Part shown: one piece after another, positions 9,697-18,161 of the stretch
How the letters are laid out: every line of letters begins with the position of its first letter
Position numbering within the stretch: position 1 is the first letter of the stretch
Source of the DNA: Chitinibacter sp. SCUT-21
GTDB taxonomy: Bacteria; Pseudomonadota; Gammaproteobacteria; Burkholderiales; Chitinibacteraceae
Length of the DNA stretch: 64,000 nucleotides
Direction: 5' to 3'
Assembly: GCA_041874755.1 (NCBI GenBank)
Contig: CP102611.1
Span: 2,852,001 to 2,916,000 of the forward strand
The notes under the pieces: generated by a model
What the model was told of the DNA's origin: nothing
The model's database searches: none
What the model saw: only the letters and a program-made list of their open reading frames with translations
Translations under genes and position numbers: made by a program

Positions 9697-10641
9697 ATGT
9701 CCGATTTATCTAGCTATCGCAATCGTCTTGCCAAAAACGCCCGTCACTGGGGCAAATGGGCTCGTCGTCAGGGTTTGCAGTGCTATCGCATTTACGATAG
9801 AGATGTGCCCGAATACCCGATGATTGTTGATGTCTACGCTGATCGCGTGCATTTGCAAGAGTTCGATACTGGTTGGGTTGAGTCGGATGAAGACTACTCG
9901 GCGTGGATCGACGAAGTGCATGCGGCAACGGCCGAAGTGCTGGGTTTGCCGATCGAACACGTGTCGCTGAAAATCCGCAAACGGATGAAAGGCCTGACGC
10001 AGTACGAGAAAAACGAAGAGTCGGGCGAGTTTTTTGTCGTCGAAGAAAACGGTCTCAAATTCGAAGTTAACCTCGACGCTTACCTCGACACCGGCCTGTT
10101 TCTCGATCACCGCAACACGCGCAAACGCGTGATGGGCGAGGCCGCTGGTAAGCGTTTTCTGAATTTATTTAGCTATACCGGTGCGTTCAGTGTGTACGCT
10201 GCGGCGGGTGGCGCGGCGAGCACGCTGACGGTCGATTTATCGAATACCTATCTGGAATGGGCGGGCCGCAATTTTGCGCTGAACGGCATGGATCCAGCCA
10301 AGCATCAGCGCGTTCGTGCCGATGTGTTTGAGTTTTTGCGCGAAGCAACGTGCAGCCCGCAAAAATACGATTTGATTGTGATGGACCCGCCAAGCTTTTC
10401 CAATTCGAAAAAAATGCTCGGCGTACTCGATGTGCAGCGCGATCATGCTTACTTGATCGAATCGTGTATGAGTATGCTCGCACCCGGTGGCGTGCTGTAT
10501 TTCTCAAATAATTTGCGCAGCTTTGAGCTTGATCCGATGTTTGTCGGCCAGTGCGAAAACCTGACCGCGCAATCGGTGCCGGAAGACTTCCGCAATAAGC
10601 GGATTCATCAGTGTTTCCGTTTCACCAAACGAGCGATTTAA
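9697..10641 (+). CDS. rlmK: Class I SAM-dependent rRNA methyltransferase, RlmK-like
   Basis: The 314-residue protein matches the C-terminal (RlmK) half of the fused E. coli enzyme RlmKL, which makes 7-methylguanosine at position 2069 of 23S rRNA. Visible blocks are YRNRLAKNARHWGKWARRQG at the N-terminus, the SAM-binding motif FLNLFSYTGAFSVYAAAGG near residue 150, and the catalytic-loop motif MDPPSFSNSKK near residue 230. Here the RlmK part stands alone without the THUMP/RlmL half. The start is the ATG at 9697; an in-frame TTG upstream lies inside the preceding terminator region. Confidence 0.85.
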   Translation: MSDLSSYRNRLAKNARHWGKWARRQGLQCYRIYDRDVPEYPMIVDVYADRVHLQEFDTGWVESDEDYSAWIDEVHAATAEVLGLPIEHVSLKIRKRMKGLTQYEKNEESGEFFVVEENGLKFEVNLDAYLDTGLFLDHRNTRKRVMGEAAGKRFLNLFSYTGAFSVYAAAGGAASTLTVDLSNTYLEWAGRNFALNGMDPAKHQRVRADVFEFLREATCSPQKYDLIVMDPPSFSNSKKMLGVLDVQRDHAYLIESCMSMLAPGGVLYFSNNLRSFELDPMFVGQCENLTAQSVPEDFRNKRIHQCFRFTKRAI

Positions 10642-10677
10642 CAAGGCTGCGCATCCCGTGATCGCTGTTTAGGTGGT

Positions 10678-10724
10678 ACTCGAAATCCTCATGTACGGTA
10701 AGTACATTCCGGTTTCTGCGTTCC
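10678..10724. repeat. Dispersed hairpin repeat, copy 1
   Basis: About 47 bases containing ACTCGAAATCCTC, then a hairpin ATGTAC-GGTAA-GTACAT, then TCCGGTTTCTGCGTTCC. A second copy at 29537-29582 keeps the flanks but has the stem ATTTAC/GTAAAT, a compensatory change. Located between rlmK and the exonuclease fusion gene. Confidence 0.75.
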
Positions 10725-10775
10725 AGCCGCACAGCGCTGACGCTCGCTCTCGTTAAACTCGCACTTATATTTTTG

Positions 10776-12221
10776 ATGATGTCGTCGATGAGTTATCCCT
10801 TTTACCCCGCGCCGCTGGTGCTGCTCGATCTGGAAACCACCGGCGCGAAGCCCGCGAGCGATCGAATTACTGAAATCGGCTTGGTGCATATCAACCAAGT
10901 TGATGAGGGTATTGCTAGCTGGAGCGCTTTGGTTAATCCTTGTCAGGCAATACCCCCGTTTATTCAGGAGCTAACGGGGATTGATGACGCAATGGTGGCC
11001 AATGCGCCAACGTTTGCGGATCTTGCTGATGAAGTGCTCGCCAAGCTGGATGATCGCATCTTTGTTGCGCACAATGCGCGCTTTGATTACACCTTTTTGC
11101 GCAATGAATTTAAGCGCCTAGGCATGACGTTTCGTGCCAAAGTACTGTGCACGGTGCAATTGTCGCGCAAGCTCTACCCCGATGAATTCAAACACAGCTT
11201 GGATGCGCTGATCGCGCGCCATGGGCTGGAATATCACGGTGAGCGCCATCGTGCGCTGACCGACGCTGAGCTGATTTATCAATTTTTAAACGCAGCTGTG
11301 AAAGATCTTGGCGCGGAACGCGTACAGGCGGCGATTGACGAATTGATTCGCCCACCAGCGTTGCCGCCGCAAATTGATGAGCGCGTGATCGACGATCTGC
11401 CCGATACCGCTGGCGTGTATATATTTTATGGCGAGCGGGACGAGGCGCTGTTTGTCGGCAGCAATAGCAATTTGCGCCGCCGCGTGTTGCAGCACTTCGG
11501 CAAAAAAGCGGGAGATGGGCAAGCGGCGCATTTGTCCGCTGCGCTGCGCCGGATTGATTGGATCGAAACCTCGGGTGATTTAGGCTCGGCCTTGCTCGAA
11601 CGTCGTTTGCTGAGCCAATTACGCCCACGCTTTAATCCATCGGTGCGTGGCAAGGTCGATCAGACGCAAAGCGTGTGGGAAGTGGTTTTGCCTGAACTCG
11701 GCGCGAGCGAACAAGCCCTGCAAATTAGACTGCTACCGCTATCTGATATGCCGCAAGCAAAGGGTGACTTATTTGGCCCGTTTCGCGGCGCGCGTGAAGC
11801 GCAAAATGTGCTTAATCGGATTATCAAAGGGCAGGGCTTGTGCCGCGTGACGTTGGGCCTCGAAAAACCAAAGAAAAGCGCTCACGCTGGCGCATGCGCG
11901 GCGTTTGCGCAAGGCGAATGCCACGGTGCTTGCGTAGGGCGTGAACCCGTCAGCATGCACCATGCGCGATTGTTATCGGCTTTATCTAAACACAAACTCG
12001 CTGAGTGGCCGTACACAGGGCCGATCGGCATTACCGAAGGGCCGGAGTGGGCGCAGGTGATGCATGTGATCGATCAGTGGGTATACTTGGGTGAGGTACG
12101 TGATCAGAGTGAACTAGCAGAGGTGCTTGCAGCGCCATACCCTGATTATGATTTGGATATGGCGAAACTGATACGCTCAGAAATTAAAAAGGCCCAGCAC
12201 ATCAGCATCCTTAAAGCTTAA
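10776..12221 (+). CDS. DnaQ-type 3'-5' exonuclease fused to a GIY-YIG (UvrC-like) nuclease domain
   Basis: A two-nuclease fusion of about 481 residues. Residues ~10-175 form a DEDDh exonuclease like DNA polymerase III epsilon: DLETTG (Exo I), AHNARFDYTFL (Exo II) and HRALTDAELIY (Exo III with the catalytic His). Residues ~205-285 form a GIY-YIG domain of UvrC/Cho type: GVYIFY, LFVGSNSNLRRRV and the Glu in ALLERRLL. A Cys-containing stretch (GACAAFAQGECHGAC) follows. This suggests a DNA repair or processing role. Several in-frame starts exist (10776, 10779, 10788) and none has a strong ribosome site. The domain order is seen in a known but poorly characterised family. Confidence 0.88.
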   Translation: MMSSMSYPFYPAPLVLLDLETTGAKPASDRITEIGLVHINQVDEGIASWSALVNPCQAIPPFIQELTGIDDAMVANAPTFADLADEVLAKLDDRIFVAHNARFDYTFLRNEFKRLGMTFRAKVLCTVQLSRKLYPDEFKHSLDALIARHGLEYHGERHRALTDAELIYQFLNAAVKDLGAERVQAAIDELIRPPALPPQIDERVIDDLPDTAGVYIFYGERDEALFVGSNSNLRRRVLQHFGKKAGDGQAAHLSAALRRIDWIETSGDLGSALLERRLLSQLRPRFNPSVRGKVDQTQSVWEVVLPELGASEQALQIRLLPLSDMPQAKGDLFGPFRGAREAQNVLNRIIKGQGLCRVTLGLEKPKKSAHAGACAAFAQGECHGACVGREPVSMHHARLLSALSKHKLAEWPYTGPIGITEGPEWAQVMHVIDQWVYLGEVRDQSELAEVLAAPYPDYDLDMAKLIRSEIKKAQHISILKA

Positions 12222-12394
12222 TTCCCTAAGCGATGTTCAGCTCGGCGCCAGCAGGTATGTGGGGCTTCGTCGGGCCAGCACATGACGGTTGGGCTGCTGA
12301 AGGTGGATTTTGTCATCGGCGGCTTGACGTCGAACATCGCTAACGTCATCCCTGCTGTGAGCACAATAATCACAAAACTGATTTTTTCTAGCAT
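12218..12394 (-). CDS. Small hypothetical protein with N-terminal hydrophobic segment
   Basis: A 58-codon frame from ATG at 12392-12394, opening MLEKISFVIIVLTAGMTLAM (a hydrophobic segment, signal or membrane anchor) and continuing with a Pro/Cys/Trp-containing tail ending RAEHRLGN. AGGGGAAA lies upstream as a ribosome site. The stop overlaps the 3' end of the convergent exonuclease gene by two bases. I do not recognise a family. Hydrophobic start plus ribosome site make it plausible, but conservation cannot be judged here. Confidence 0.45.
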   Translation of the reverse strand: MLEKISFVIIVLTAGMTLAMFDVKPPMTKSTFSSPTVMCWPDEAPHTCWRRAEHRLGN

Positions 12395-12493
12395 CGGGTT
12401 TCCCCTAAGGAAGAATCAGTCTCAATTCTATATTTCTTTATTGGAAATATATTGTTAAATATTTAGTAAGCTGATGATCGGTTATGGGTAATA

Positions 12494-12522
12494 AAAAAGC
12501 CAAGCGAATTGCTTGGCTTTTT
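12494..12522. terminator. Terminator downstream of the PIG-L deacetylase gene
   Basis: AAAAAGCCAAGC (12494-12505), loop GAATT, GCTTGGCTTTTT. Symmetric with T-runs on both strands. It lies 17 bases beyond the stop of the minus-strand deacetylase gene. Confidence 0.88.
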
Positions 12523-12538
12523 GGCGTTGAGCAATCAA

Positions 12539-13396
12539 TTAAGCAAAAATCGCTTGAATATCATCGCTCTCGCTCAGCGTGAATTTCTTATCGGTTGGCA
12601 CGAGTTGGTTGCCGTCAAATTGGCCGATGTGGTAAATCGTACCAAACGAGAACGTTGGCGCAGCCGCACCTTGACCGCCACAGACTTCAGCGCCACGGCG
12701 GACATTATCCGCCATCCAGCCTGGCAAACGCAGGTGGTATGGATTGCGACGTACTTCTTCCACGTGACACGCAAGCGCAGCGATCAAATCAGCGGTGTCT
12801 TGCTCGTTGGTTGCGATCAGTGCATTTGGCGCTTCCATTTGACGCCAGAATTCACTTTGTACGATGGTGCAGCTGTGGTTCGCTGCTTTCAAGGCATCGA
12901 CCACGAGGTAATGTGTACCGATGTGCGCTGAGTGGTAGTCATTATTGTGCGGGCAAACCACCACTTTCGGTTTGTGTTCGCTGATGATTTTAGCAATCAC
13001 GGACACTTTCTCGGCCCATGCTGCTGGATCGCTATCGCGCGTTTTGGTCGTTACTGACATCAGGCCGCCTGGAATGGTTTCCAATAGACCCCAGCCGAGG
13101 TAATCGCAGGCGTTTTTCAGCTCAACCCAACGCTCTGGCTGGCGTTTGGCGTTTGAGCCTTGCGTTACCGCAACGTTGATTACGTTAAAGCCCGCTTCGC
13201 GGCCCAAGCGCAATGGAAGTGCGCCGATAATGCATTCATCGTCAGGGTGAGGAGCGAAAATCATCGCGACAGGTGCATCAGCAGCCACGGTTTTGGCGGC
13301 GCTACCCAAAGTGCTTAAATCACTAAAAAGTGGGGCATCTTGTTTTTGTAATAGCTCGTTATGCGCTTGTACGAGTGCGAGGTAAGGATTGCTCAT
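12539..13396 (-). CDS. PIG-L (LmbE-like) family deacetylase
   Basis: PIG-L proteins are zinc hydrolases that remove acetyl groups from N-acetylglucosamine-containing substrates such as GlcNAc-PI, mycothiol precursors or diacetylchitobiose. The 285-residue protein has FAPHPDDECIIG at about residues 47-58 (zinc ligands His, Asp) and NDYHSAHIGTH near residue 150 (third ligand). The substrate is not known. In a chitin-degrading organism, a GlcNAc- or chitooligosaccharide-directed role is possible, but this is inference from genome context only. The gene stands alone, with a terminator after it. Confidence 0.86.
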   Translation of the reverse strand: MSNPYLALVQAHNELLQKQDAPLFSDLSTLGSAAKTVAADAPVAMIFAPHPDDECIIGALPLRLGREAGFNVINVAVTQGSNAKRQPERWVELKNACDYLGWGLLETIPGGLMSVTTKTRDSDPAAWAEKVSVIAKIISEHKPKVVVCPHNNDYHSAHIGTHYLVVDALKAANHSCTIVQSEFWRQMEAPNALIATNEQDTADLIAALACHVEEVRRNPYHLRLPGWMADNVRRGAEVCGGQGAAAPTFSFGTIYHIGQFDGNQLVPTDKKFTLSESDDIQAIFA

Positions 13397-13641
13397 TCGA
13401 TGATCGCTCCAACAGTGAGGGTAAATGATGCCCTAAGGTCCGCAATCTGCGTCGCGTAAGGCATGTGCAGAATAGGCAAGAGTATAGGCGCTCCGCCTTG
13501 CTCGACCAAGTGCTTTTGTGGCTTAGTTCGGATTCCTCTGATGATTCTCAGCTTTTTGGCCGAAAGCGGTTCTGATGCAACGCGTCAAATCTGGCAGAAT
13601 GTGACAGGAAGCTTTAATCACTAAAAACACGACCTACTTTC

Positions 13642-14694
13642 ATGCGCTATTTTTATTCCTCGTTTGTTGTAACACTGTGCGGTTTATTCGGCGCGTGGCT
13701 GCTTGCTGGCTGGGCTGGTTTGTGGATTGCGTTTAATTTGGCCTTGCTTGAGACCAGCCTCAGTTTCGATAACGCGGTGGTGAATGCATCGGTGCTCAAG
13801 CATTGGGATGAAAAATGGCGGCGGCGTTTTTTATTGTGGGGTATGTTGATTGCAGTGTTTGGCATGCGGGTGATTTTTCCGCTGATTATTGTGGCGGTAA
13901 TAGCTGGCATGGCGCCGATGCCGGGGCCGATGGCGTTGTGGGAGTATTTGAATACGCATATTTGGCCTGCGCATGATGTGCTGTCGATGGCGATTATTCA
14001 ACCAGATCGTTATGCGGCGATTTTGTCTTCCGCGCATATCGAAGTGACTGCTTTTGGGGGGGCTTTTTTGCTGTTGGTCTTCCTCAATTTTTTTATCGAT
14101 TACGAAAAAGACACGCACTGGTTTGCGCCGCTGGAGCACATTTTGGCCAAACTGGGTCGGATTGAGATGGCCGCCGTGTTGGTCAGTTTGCTGACTTTGC
14201 TGTTGCTAGCGGCAAGTATGCCGATTGCGACGGCGCAGCGATTCCTAGTGGCAGGCTTGTGGGGGGTGATCGTATTTATCGTGGTCGATGGACTGGGTGA
14301 GGTGATTGGCGATGAGGGTGCTGCGGCGAAAACGGGGTGGGCAGGCTTTATTTACTTAGAAATCCTCGATGCATCATTTTCGTTTGACGGGGTGTTGGGG
14401 GCCTTTGCGCTGACGAAAAATATTTTTCTGATTGCGATTGGCCTGGGTATTGGTGCGATGTTTGTTCGTAGCTTTACACTGATGCTGGTCGAAAAAGGAA
14501 CGCTAAACGCGTTTAAATATCTGGAGCACGGTGCATTTTGGGCGATAGGTGCGCTCGCGGCGGTAATGCTGCTGGCCGCACAGATGCATGTGCCTGAAGT
14601 CATTACCGGTGGCGTGGCTGCGCTCTTAATTATGCTCTCTGCACTGCATTCTTGGTTTATTCGGCCAAGTGGTGGGGTATCTTCATCGAGCTGA
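13642..14694 (+). CDS. DUF475 family integral membrane protein (TerC-like)
   Basis: A 350-residue protein with about nine hydrophobic segments. Two acidic motifs inside membrane helices, LSFDNAVVNA near residue 42 and ASFSFDGVLGA near residue 249, mirror the two FDN/VDS motifs of TerC transporters, so the family is probably a cation exporter of the LysE/TerC type. The function of DUF475 is not established. A second TerC relative lies at 18237. The gene stands alone; a terminator follows. Confidence 0.82.
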   Translation: MRYFYSSFVVTLCGLFGAWLLAGWAGLWIAFNLALLETSLSFDNAVVNASVLKHWDEKWRRRFLLWGMLIAVFGMRVIFPLIIVAVIAGMAPMPGPMALWEYLNTHIWPAHDVLSMAIIQPDRYAAILSSAHIEVTAFGGAFLLLVFLNFFIDYEKDTHWFAPLEHILAKLGRIEMAAVLVSLLTLLLLAASMPIATAQRFLVAGLWGVIVFIVVDGLGEVIGDEGAAAKTGWAGFIYLEILDASFSFDGVLGAFALTKNIFLIAIGLGIGAMFVRSFTLMLVEKGTLNAFKYLEHGAFWAIGALAAVMLLAAQMHVPEVITGGVAALLIMLSALHSWFIRPSGGVSSSS

Positions 14695-14762
14695 TTTTTA
14701 ATAAAGCTTTGGGCTATATACCCTTGTTTTAGTTCTGATGAAATATTTATTTTAGAGTGGTG

Positions 14763-14794
14763 AAAATAGCGATCATGGGATCGCTATTTTTTTT
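14763..14794 (+). terminator. Terminator after the DUF475 gene
   Basis: AAAATAGCGATC (14763-14774), loop ATGG, GATCGCTATTTT, then a run of T. Confidence 0.9.
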
Positions 14795-14916
14795 GTCGGT
14801 GATGTTTGTATGTCGCGCTGCACCACTGGGGCTAAATAGTCGATAGTTTTGCTTTGGCTTTTCCAATATGTCAGCTAAAAACAAATGGAACTTAGGATTG
14901 CTAACGGGGGGTCAAA

Positions 14917-16767
14917 ATGAATAAAAAGCTCTCGCCATTTGTTATTGCCCCGATTGCGTTTTTGCTCGCAATGCAGGGGGCAAGCGCCATGACTTTGGGC
15001 GACTTACAAGTCAAATCATATATTGGGCAACGATTCAAAGGGGATATTCCATATCGTTTGGGCGCCAATGAACGTTTACTTGAAGACTGCCATGCAATTC
15101 GGCAAATTAGCGGTGATGTGAATTATTTGGGATCGGCCAGTTTGCAAGTGATTCCGTATGGCGATGGAAACTCCGGCGTAATTCGTATTACCTCGCAACG
15201 CCCCAGTGACGAGCCCATCATGGGATTTGCCCTTCAAGTGCAATGCGAAAATATTGACTTAACACGGGAATTCACTGTTTTTCTTGACCCAGCTCCGATC
15301 GTCGATGCCCCGGTAGTGTCAGACAAAACGAAAACTTTGCCGCTGAATACGTCAATCGAAGCTAAAAAAGCGCAGATGACAACGGTTGTTAAAAAAGACA
15401 CCAGTTTGGAGCAAATTGCCCGGCGTTATTATTCTCTAGGTTCAACTCAATATGAGCGCTATTTGCAGAAACTTAAACGCAGCAACCCAGACTTTACCGC
15501 AGATGAAGTGATTGTGGCAGGGACTGAATTGCATGTTCCTCCCAGACCGAAAGCCAAGCCTAAAGCCGTTAATTTGAACGCGGCACCACCTCAATTAGCG
15601 GCAAACCCGCCTCAGCTTGCTAATGAGCAGGGCTTATTACGTCTGGAGGGGGCTGAACGGCAGGTCAGCGTACCCAATTCCAAGGTGAACCCCGATGCGT
15701 ATGTAAAAGAGCTGGAGGCGAAGGTTGCCCAATTGACGGAACTGCGGCAAAAGTTACAAATGGAGATCGATGCTCTAGACCAGCGTTTGGCACTCAATGC
15801 AGCAATAAGTGCGCAGCAGACAGGGTTGGCGAGTGGTATGGCTAGTGCAGTGGCGACTGTCGCGCCTAAGCCGGTGCAAACGGCTGCCGCAATCGCAAAA
15901 CCCGCTGAATCGACCGTTAAAAGATCTGTCGATAACGGGATGACCTGGCAATGGCCGATGGTTGGGTTCTTGGCCTTTGTGGGTGGGGGAGTGTGGTGGT
16001 GGTTGCGTCGCCGTACTGAGCAGGATGGTTTTGATTCGGTGGCATCACACAGCGTCTTGAGTGTATTAAAAACGAATTACTCGCCGCGGCACGCCGCGCC
16101 CACAGAGTTGTCATTAATTCAGCAAGCCAATTCGGCTATTCAGGTATCAGATGCGGAAACATCGAGTTTAGAGCAGGCTCAGTATTATTTAGCCCATGGT
16201 GATACTTTCCGTGCTCTGGAATTGCTGCAGCAATTACTGGATGCAGACCCGCAAGACGTTGAACGCTGGTTGATGCTATTTCGGGTTTATCGTCAGCAAG
16301 GGATGAAGTCAGACTATATTCGTCTGGCACAACAATTTAGAGCGCAAGATCCAAAACCAGCCGATGATGATTGGGAGTTGGTTCGCAGTATCGGCTATAA
16401 GCTAGCGCCGGAAGTGGAGTTGTTCGCGCGCGGGGATTCAACGCATGTTGCAGCTGCTGCTGAAAAGCAGCAAGAACAACCTGTAGATTTAGCCATTGAG
16501 AATTTAACCATGGCCACTCAGGCAGCCAGCATCGGCAAAGAACCCGATAATATTAACTTGCTTGAGGCATTTCAGGCTAAGCCAGCCATGGTGAAGCCAT
16601 CTACAGCACAAAAAATCGCACCGCCATTAGCAGGGGATGAAACGATCAATGTGCCTGAGCTTTCGGTGATGAATCATCAGGAAGATATTTCTAGCTTGGA
16701 ACAATTTGAGTTTGATGTGAAAGAATTAGAGTTTGACGATGAAAAAGAGAAGGCCAACAAAAACTAA
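14917..16767 (+). CDS. fimV: FimV-like inner-membrane/peptidoglycan-binding protein
   Basis: FimV/HubP proteins organise the cell pole and help assemble the type IV pilus secretin. The 616-residue protein has the typical order: signal peptide (ending QGASA), FimV N-terminal domain beginning MTLGDLQVKSYIGQRFKGDI, a LysM-like stretch near residues 150-210, a coiled coil near 265-300, a transmembrane helix (WPMVGFLAFVGGGVWWWL) near 350, then a cytoplasmic acidic region with a TPR-like motif (QAQYYLAHGDTFRALELLQQ). It is shorter than Pseudomonas FimV. The IS element immediately downstream separates it from what looks like its own terminator at 18162. Confidence 0.84.
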   Translation: MNKKLSPFVIAPIAFLLAMQGASAMTLGDLQVKSYIGQRFKGDIPYRLGANERLLEDCHAIRQISGDVNYLGSASLQVIPYGDGNSGVIRITSQRPSDEPIMGFALQVQCENIDLTREFTVFLDPAPIVDAPVVSDKTKTLPLNTSIEAKKAQMTTVVKKDTSLEQIARRYYSLGSTQYERYLQKLKRSNPDFTADEVIVAGTELHVPPRPKAKPKAVNLNAAPPQLAANPPQLANEQGLLRLEGAERQVSVPNSKVNPDAYVKELEAKVAQLTELRQKLQMEIDALDQRLALNAAISAQQTGLASGMASAVATVAPKPVQTAAAIAKPAESTVKRSVDNGMTWQWPMVGFLAFVGGGVWWWLRRRTEQDGFDSVASHSVLSVLKTNYSPRHAAPTELSLIQQANSAIQVSDAETSSLEQAQYYLAHGDTFRALELLQQLLDADPQDVERWLMLFRVYRQQGMKSDYIRLAQQFRAQDPKPADDDWELVRSIGYKLAPEVELFARGDSTHVAAAAEKQQEQPVDLAIENLTMATQAASIGKEPDNINLLEAFQAKPAMVKPSTAQKIAPPLAGDETINVPELSVMNHQEDISSLEQFEFDVKELEFDDEKEKANKN

Positions 16768-16805
16768 TTGAAAGATCCGTAATAAAATCTATGCTCAGCC
16801 AGAAC

Positions 16806-17024
16806 TTTGCAAGCACAATTTACTGATGAATAATGACTTTGAAGCCTTGCTCTAATCTATTCGGATTCTGTTGGACTCAATAGCCCGATCCTTGATGTGA
16901 GCCGCTCCTGACGATCCTTAAAAAGCCCACAGTCTCGTGGACTGTTTTTATTGCCAGGTTAGTCGTCAGGCCGTGGGGCCGCTTGTCTTCATCAGTGTCT
17001 GTCTTGCGCAAAGGCAGGCTTCAC
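16806..17024 (-). ncRNA. Candidate bridge RNA region of the IS element
   Basis: The noncoding segment between the transposase stop and the distal subterminal repeat can fold. On the minus strand TCCTGACGA-type complement blocks pair over distance: plus-strand CCTGACGA (16907-16914) with TCGTCAGG (16963-16970). They enclose an inner hairpin ACAGTC/GACTGT (16929-16934 with 16940-16945). An adjacent stem CTG-CTT/AAG-CAG lies just after the stop codon and a GGCC/GGCC stem near 16975. Stems with large internal loops are what is known for IS110 bridge RNAs. Boundaries and target/donor loops are inferred, not shown. Confidence 0.5.
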
Positions 17025-18083
17025 TCACCGCCGGTTCTGCCGGCGGTTTGTTTTTTCATGCAAGGTCCGCGGGTGCGGGTGATACTCGTCCCCTGTGGCG
17101 AGGATCGCCCACACCACGCGGGCCAATTTGTTGGCGACCGCACACGCCACTACATTGCCGTGTCGCCGCACCATCAATTCTCGCGTCCATTCGGCGATCG
17201 CACTGTCCCAGCGTGTCGCGTTGAGCATGATCACGTGCGCGCACTGCACTAACAATCGTCGCAACGACTTGTCACCTCGTCTGCTGATGCCCAATAGTTT
17301 GGCTTTGCCGCCCGTCGAATGCTGCCGCGGCACGAGGCCAAGTGAGGCAGCAAAATCCCGTGCTTTGCCATATCCTTTGGCGTTGCCCGCATCGGCGGCG
17401 AGTTGGCTGGCGGTGATCGGACCGATGCCGGGTATCGTCATTAAACGTGTGGCGACATCATTGCTGCGTGCCTCAGTGGCAATCTGCTGGTCGAGCACCT
17501 GAATCAGGCGTTCCAGCAACAGCACGTGCTCGAACTGCTGCAACAAGATCTGCCGCACCATCACCGGCAAATCATCGGATGGTGTGGCGAGCAAGGTGGG
17601 CACTTGCCGGATACCACGCATGCCTAGCGGCAATGTGATGCCAAATTCCAGTAGCAAAGCATGGATCTGATTGGTGGTTTGAATCCGCTCGGCCATGCGG
17701 GCTTCGCGCATTCGATGCAAGCTCGAAACAGCTTGTTGTTGCATTGATTTGATCGCGACATAGCGCATTGAAGGACGACAAGCGGCTTCGCAGATGGCGT
17801 GTGCGTCGATGAAGTCGTTCTTGTTGCCTGTGACGAAGGGGCGAATGTACTGAGGGGCAATCAGCTGGGCGTGATGTCCGAATTCGATGAGTTTGCGCGC
17901 CAGCCAGTGCGCACCGGCGCACGCTTCCATCACAATACGGCAAGGTGGATGCGTCGCAAGAAACTCGATCAAGCCTGTGCGGGTGAATTGGCGCTTGTAG
18001 AGAACGTGCCCTGCCACATCCTGTGCGACAGCGTGAAAAGTGTGTTTGCCAATATCAAGCCCAATCAAAGTTGCAGTTGCCAT
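17025..18083 (-). CDS. IS110 family transposase (DEDD recombinase)
   Basis: A 352-residue transposase. The N-terminal RuvC-like domain opens MATATLIGLDIGKHTFH and carries the four acidic residues D10, E53, D90 and D93 (the last two in NKNDFIDAHAICEA). The C-terminal Transposase_20 domain has the helix-hairpin IPGIGPITASQLAAD and the block SLGLVPRQHSTGGKAKLLG, whose Ser is the expected nucleophile. The start at 18083 has GAGGAG upstream. The last codons form a GC-rich hairpin (CCGCCGGCAGAACCGGCGG). No frameshift or internal stop is seen. Confidence 0.95.
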   Translation of the reverse strand: MATATLIGLDIGKHTFHAVAQDVAGHVLYKRQFTRTGLIEFLATHPPCRIVMEACAGAHWLARKLIEFGHHAQLIAPQYIRPFVTGNKNDFIDAHAICEAACRPSMRYVAIKSMQQQAVSSLHRMREARMAERIQTTNQIHALLLEFGITLPLGMRGIRQVPTLLATPSDDLPVMVRQILLQQFEHVLLLERLIQVLDQQIATEARSNDVATRLMTIPGIGPITASQLAADAGNAKGYGKARDFAASLGLVPRQHSTGGKAKLLGISRRGDKSLRRLLVQCAHVIMLNATRWDSAIAEWTRELMVRRHGNVVACAVANKLARVVWAILATGDEYHPHPRTLHEKTNRRQNRR

Positions 18084-18161
18084 GATGATCTCCTCGCCAG
18101 AAAAGAAAACAGCCCCTACAGCTTACGCCTGCAGGGGCTGGTTCTGGCTGACCATCACATT

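Larger units (their letters stand above)
16795..18151 (-). mobile_element. IS110-family element, IS1111-type (subterminal repeat to subterminal repeat)
   Basis: An insertion element with one DEDD transposase on the minus strand. An 11-bp perfect inverted repeat TCAGCCAGAAC (16795-16805) / GTTCTGGCTGA (18141-18151) bounds it. IS1111-type elements have such subterminal repeats, with a few more bases on each side; I cannot place the exact ends. A 12-bp-stem hairpin (18110-18140, one mismatch) abuts the repeat upstream of the transposase. About 220 noncoding bases lie downstream of the transposase, where IS1111-type elements encode their bridge RNA. The transposase is intact, so the element may be active. 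Confidence 0.88.
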
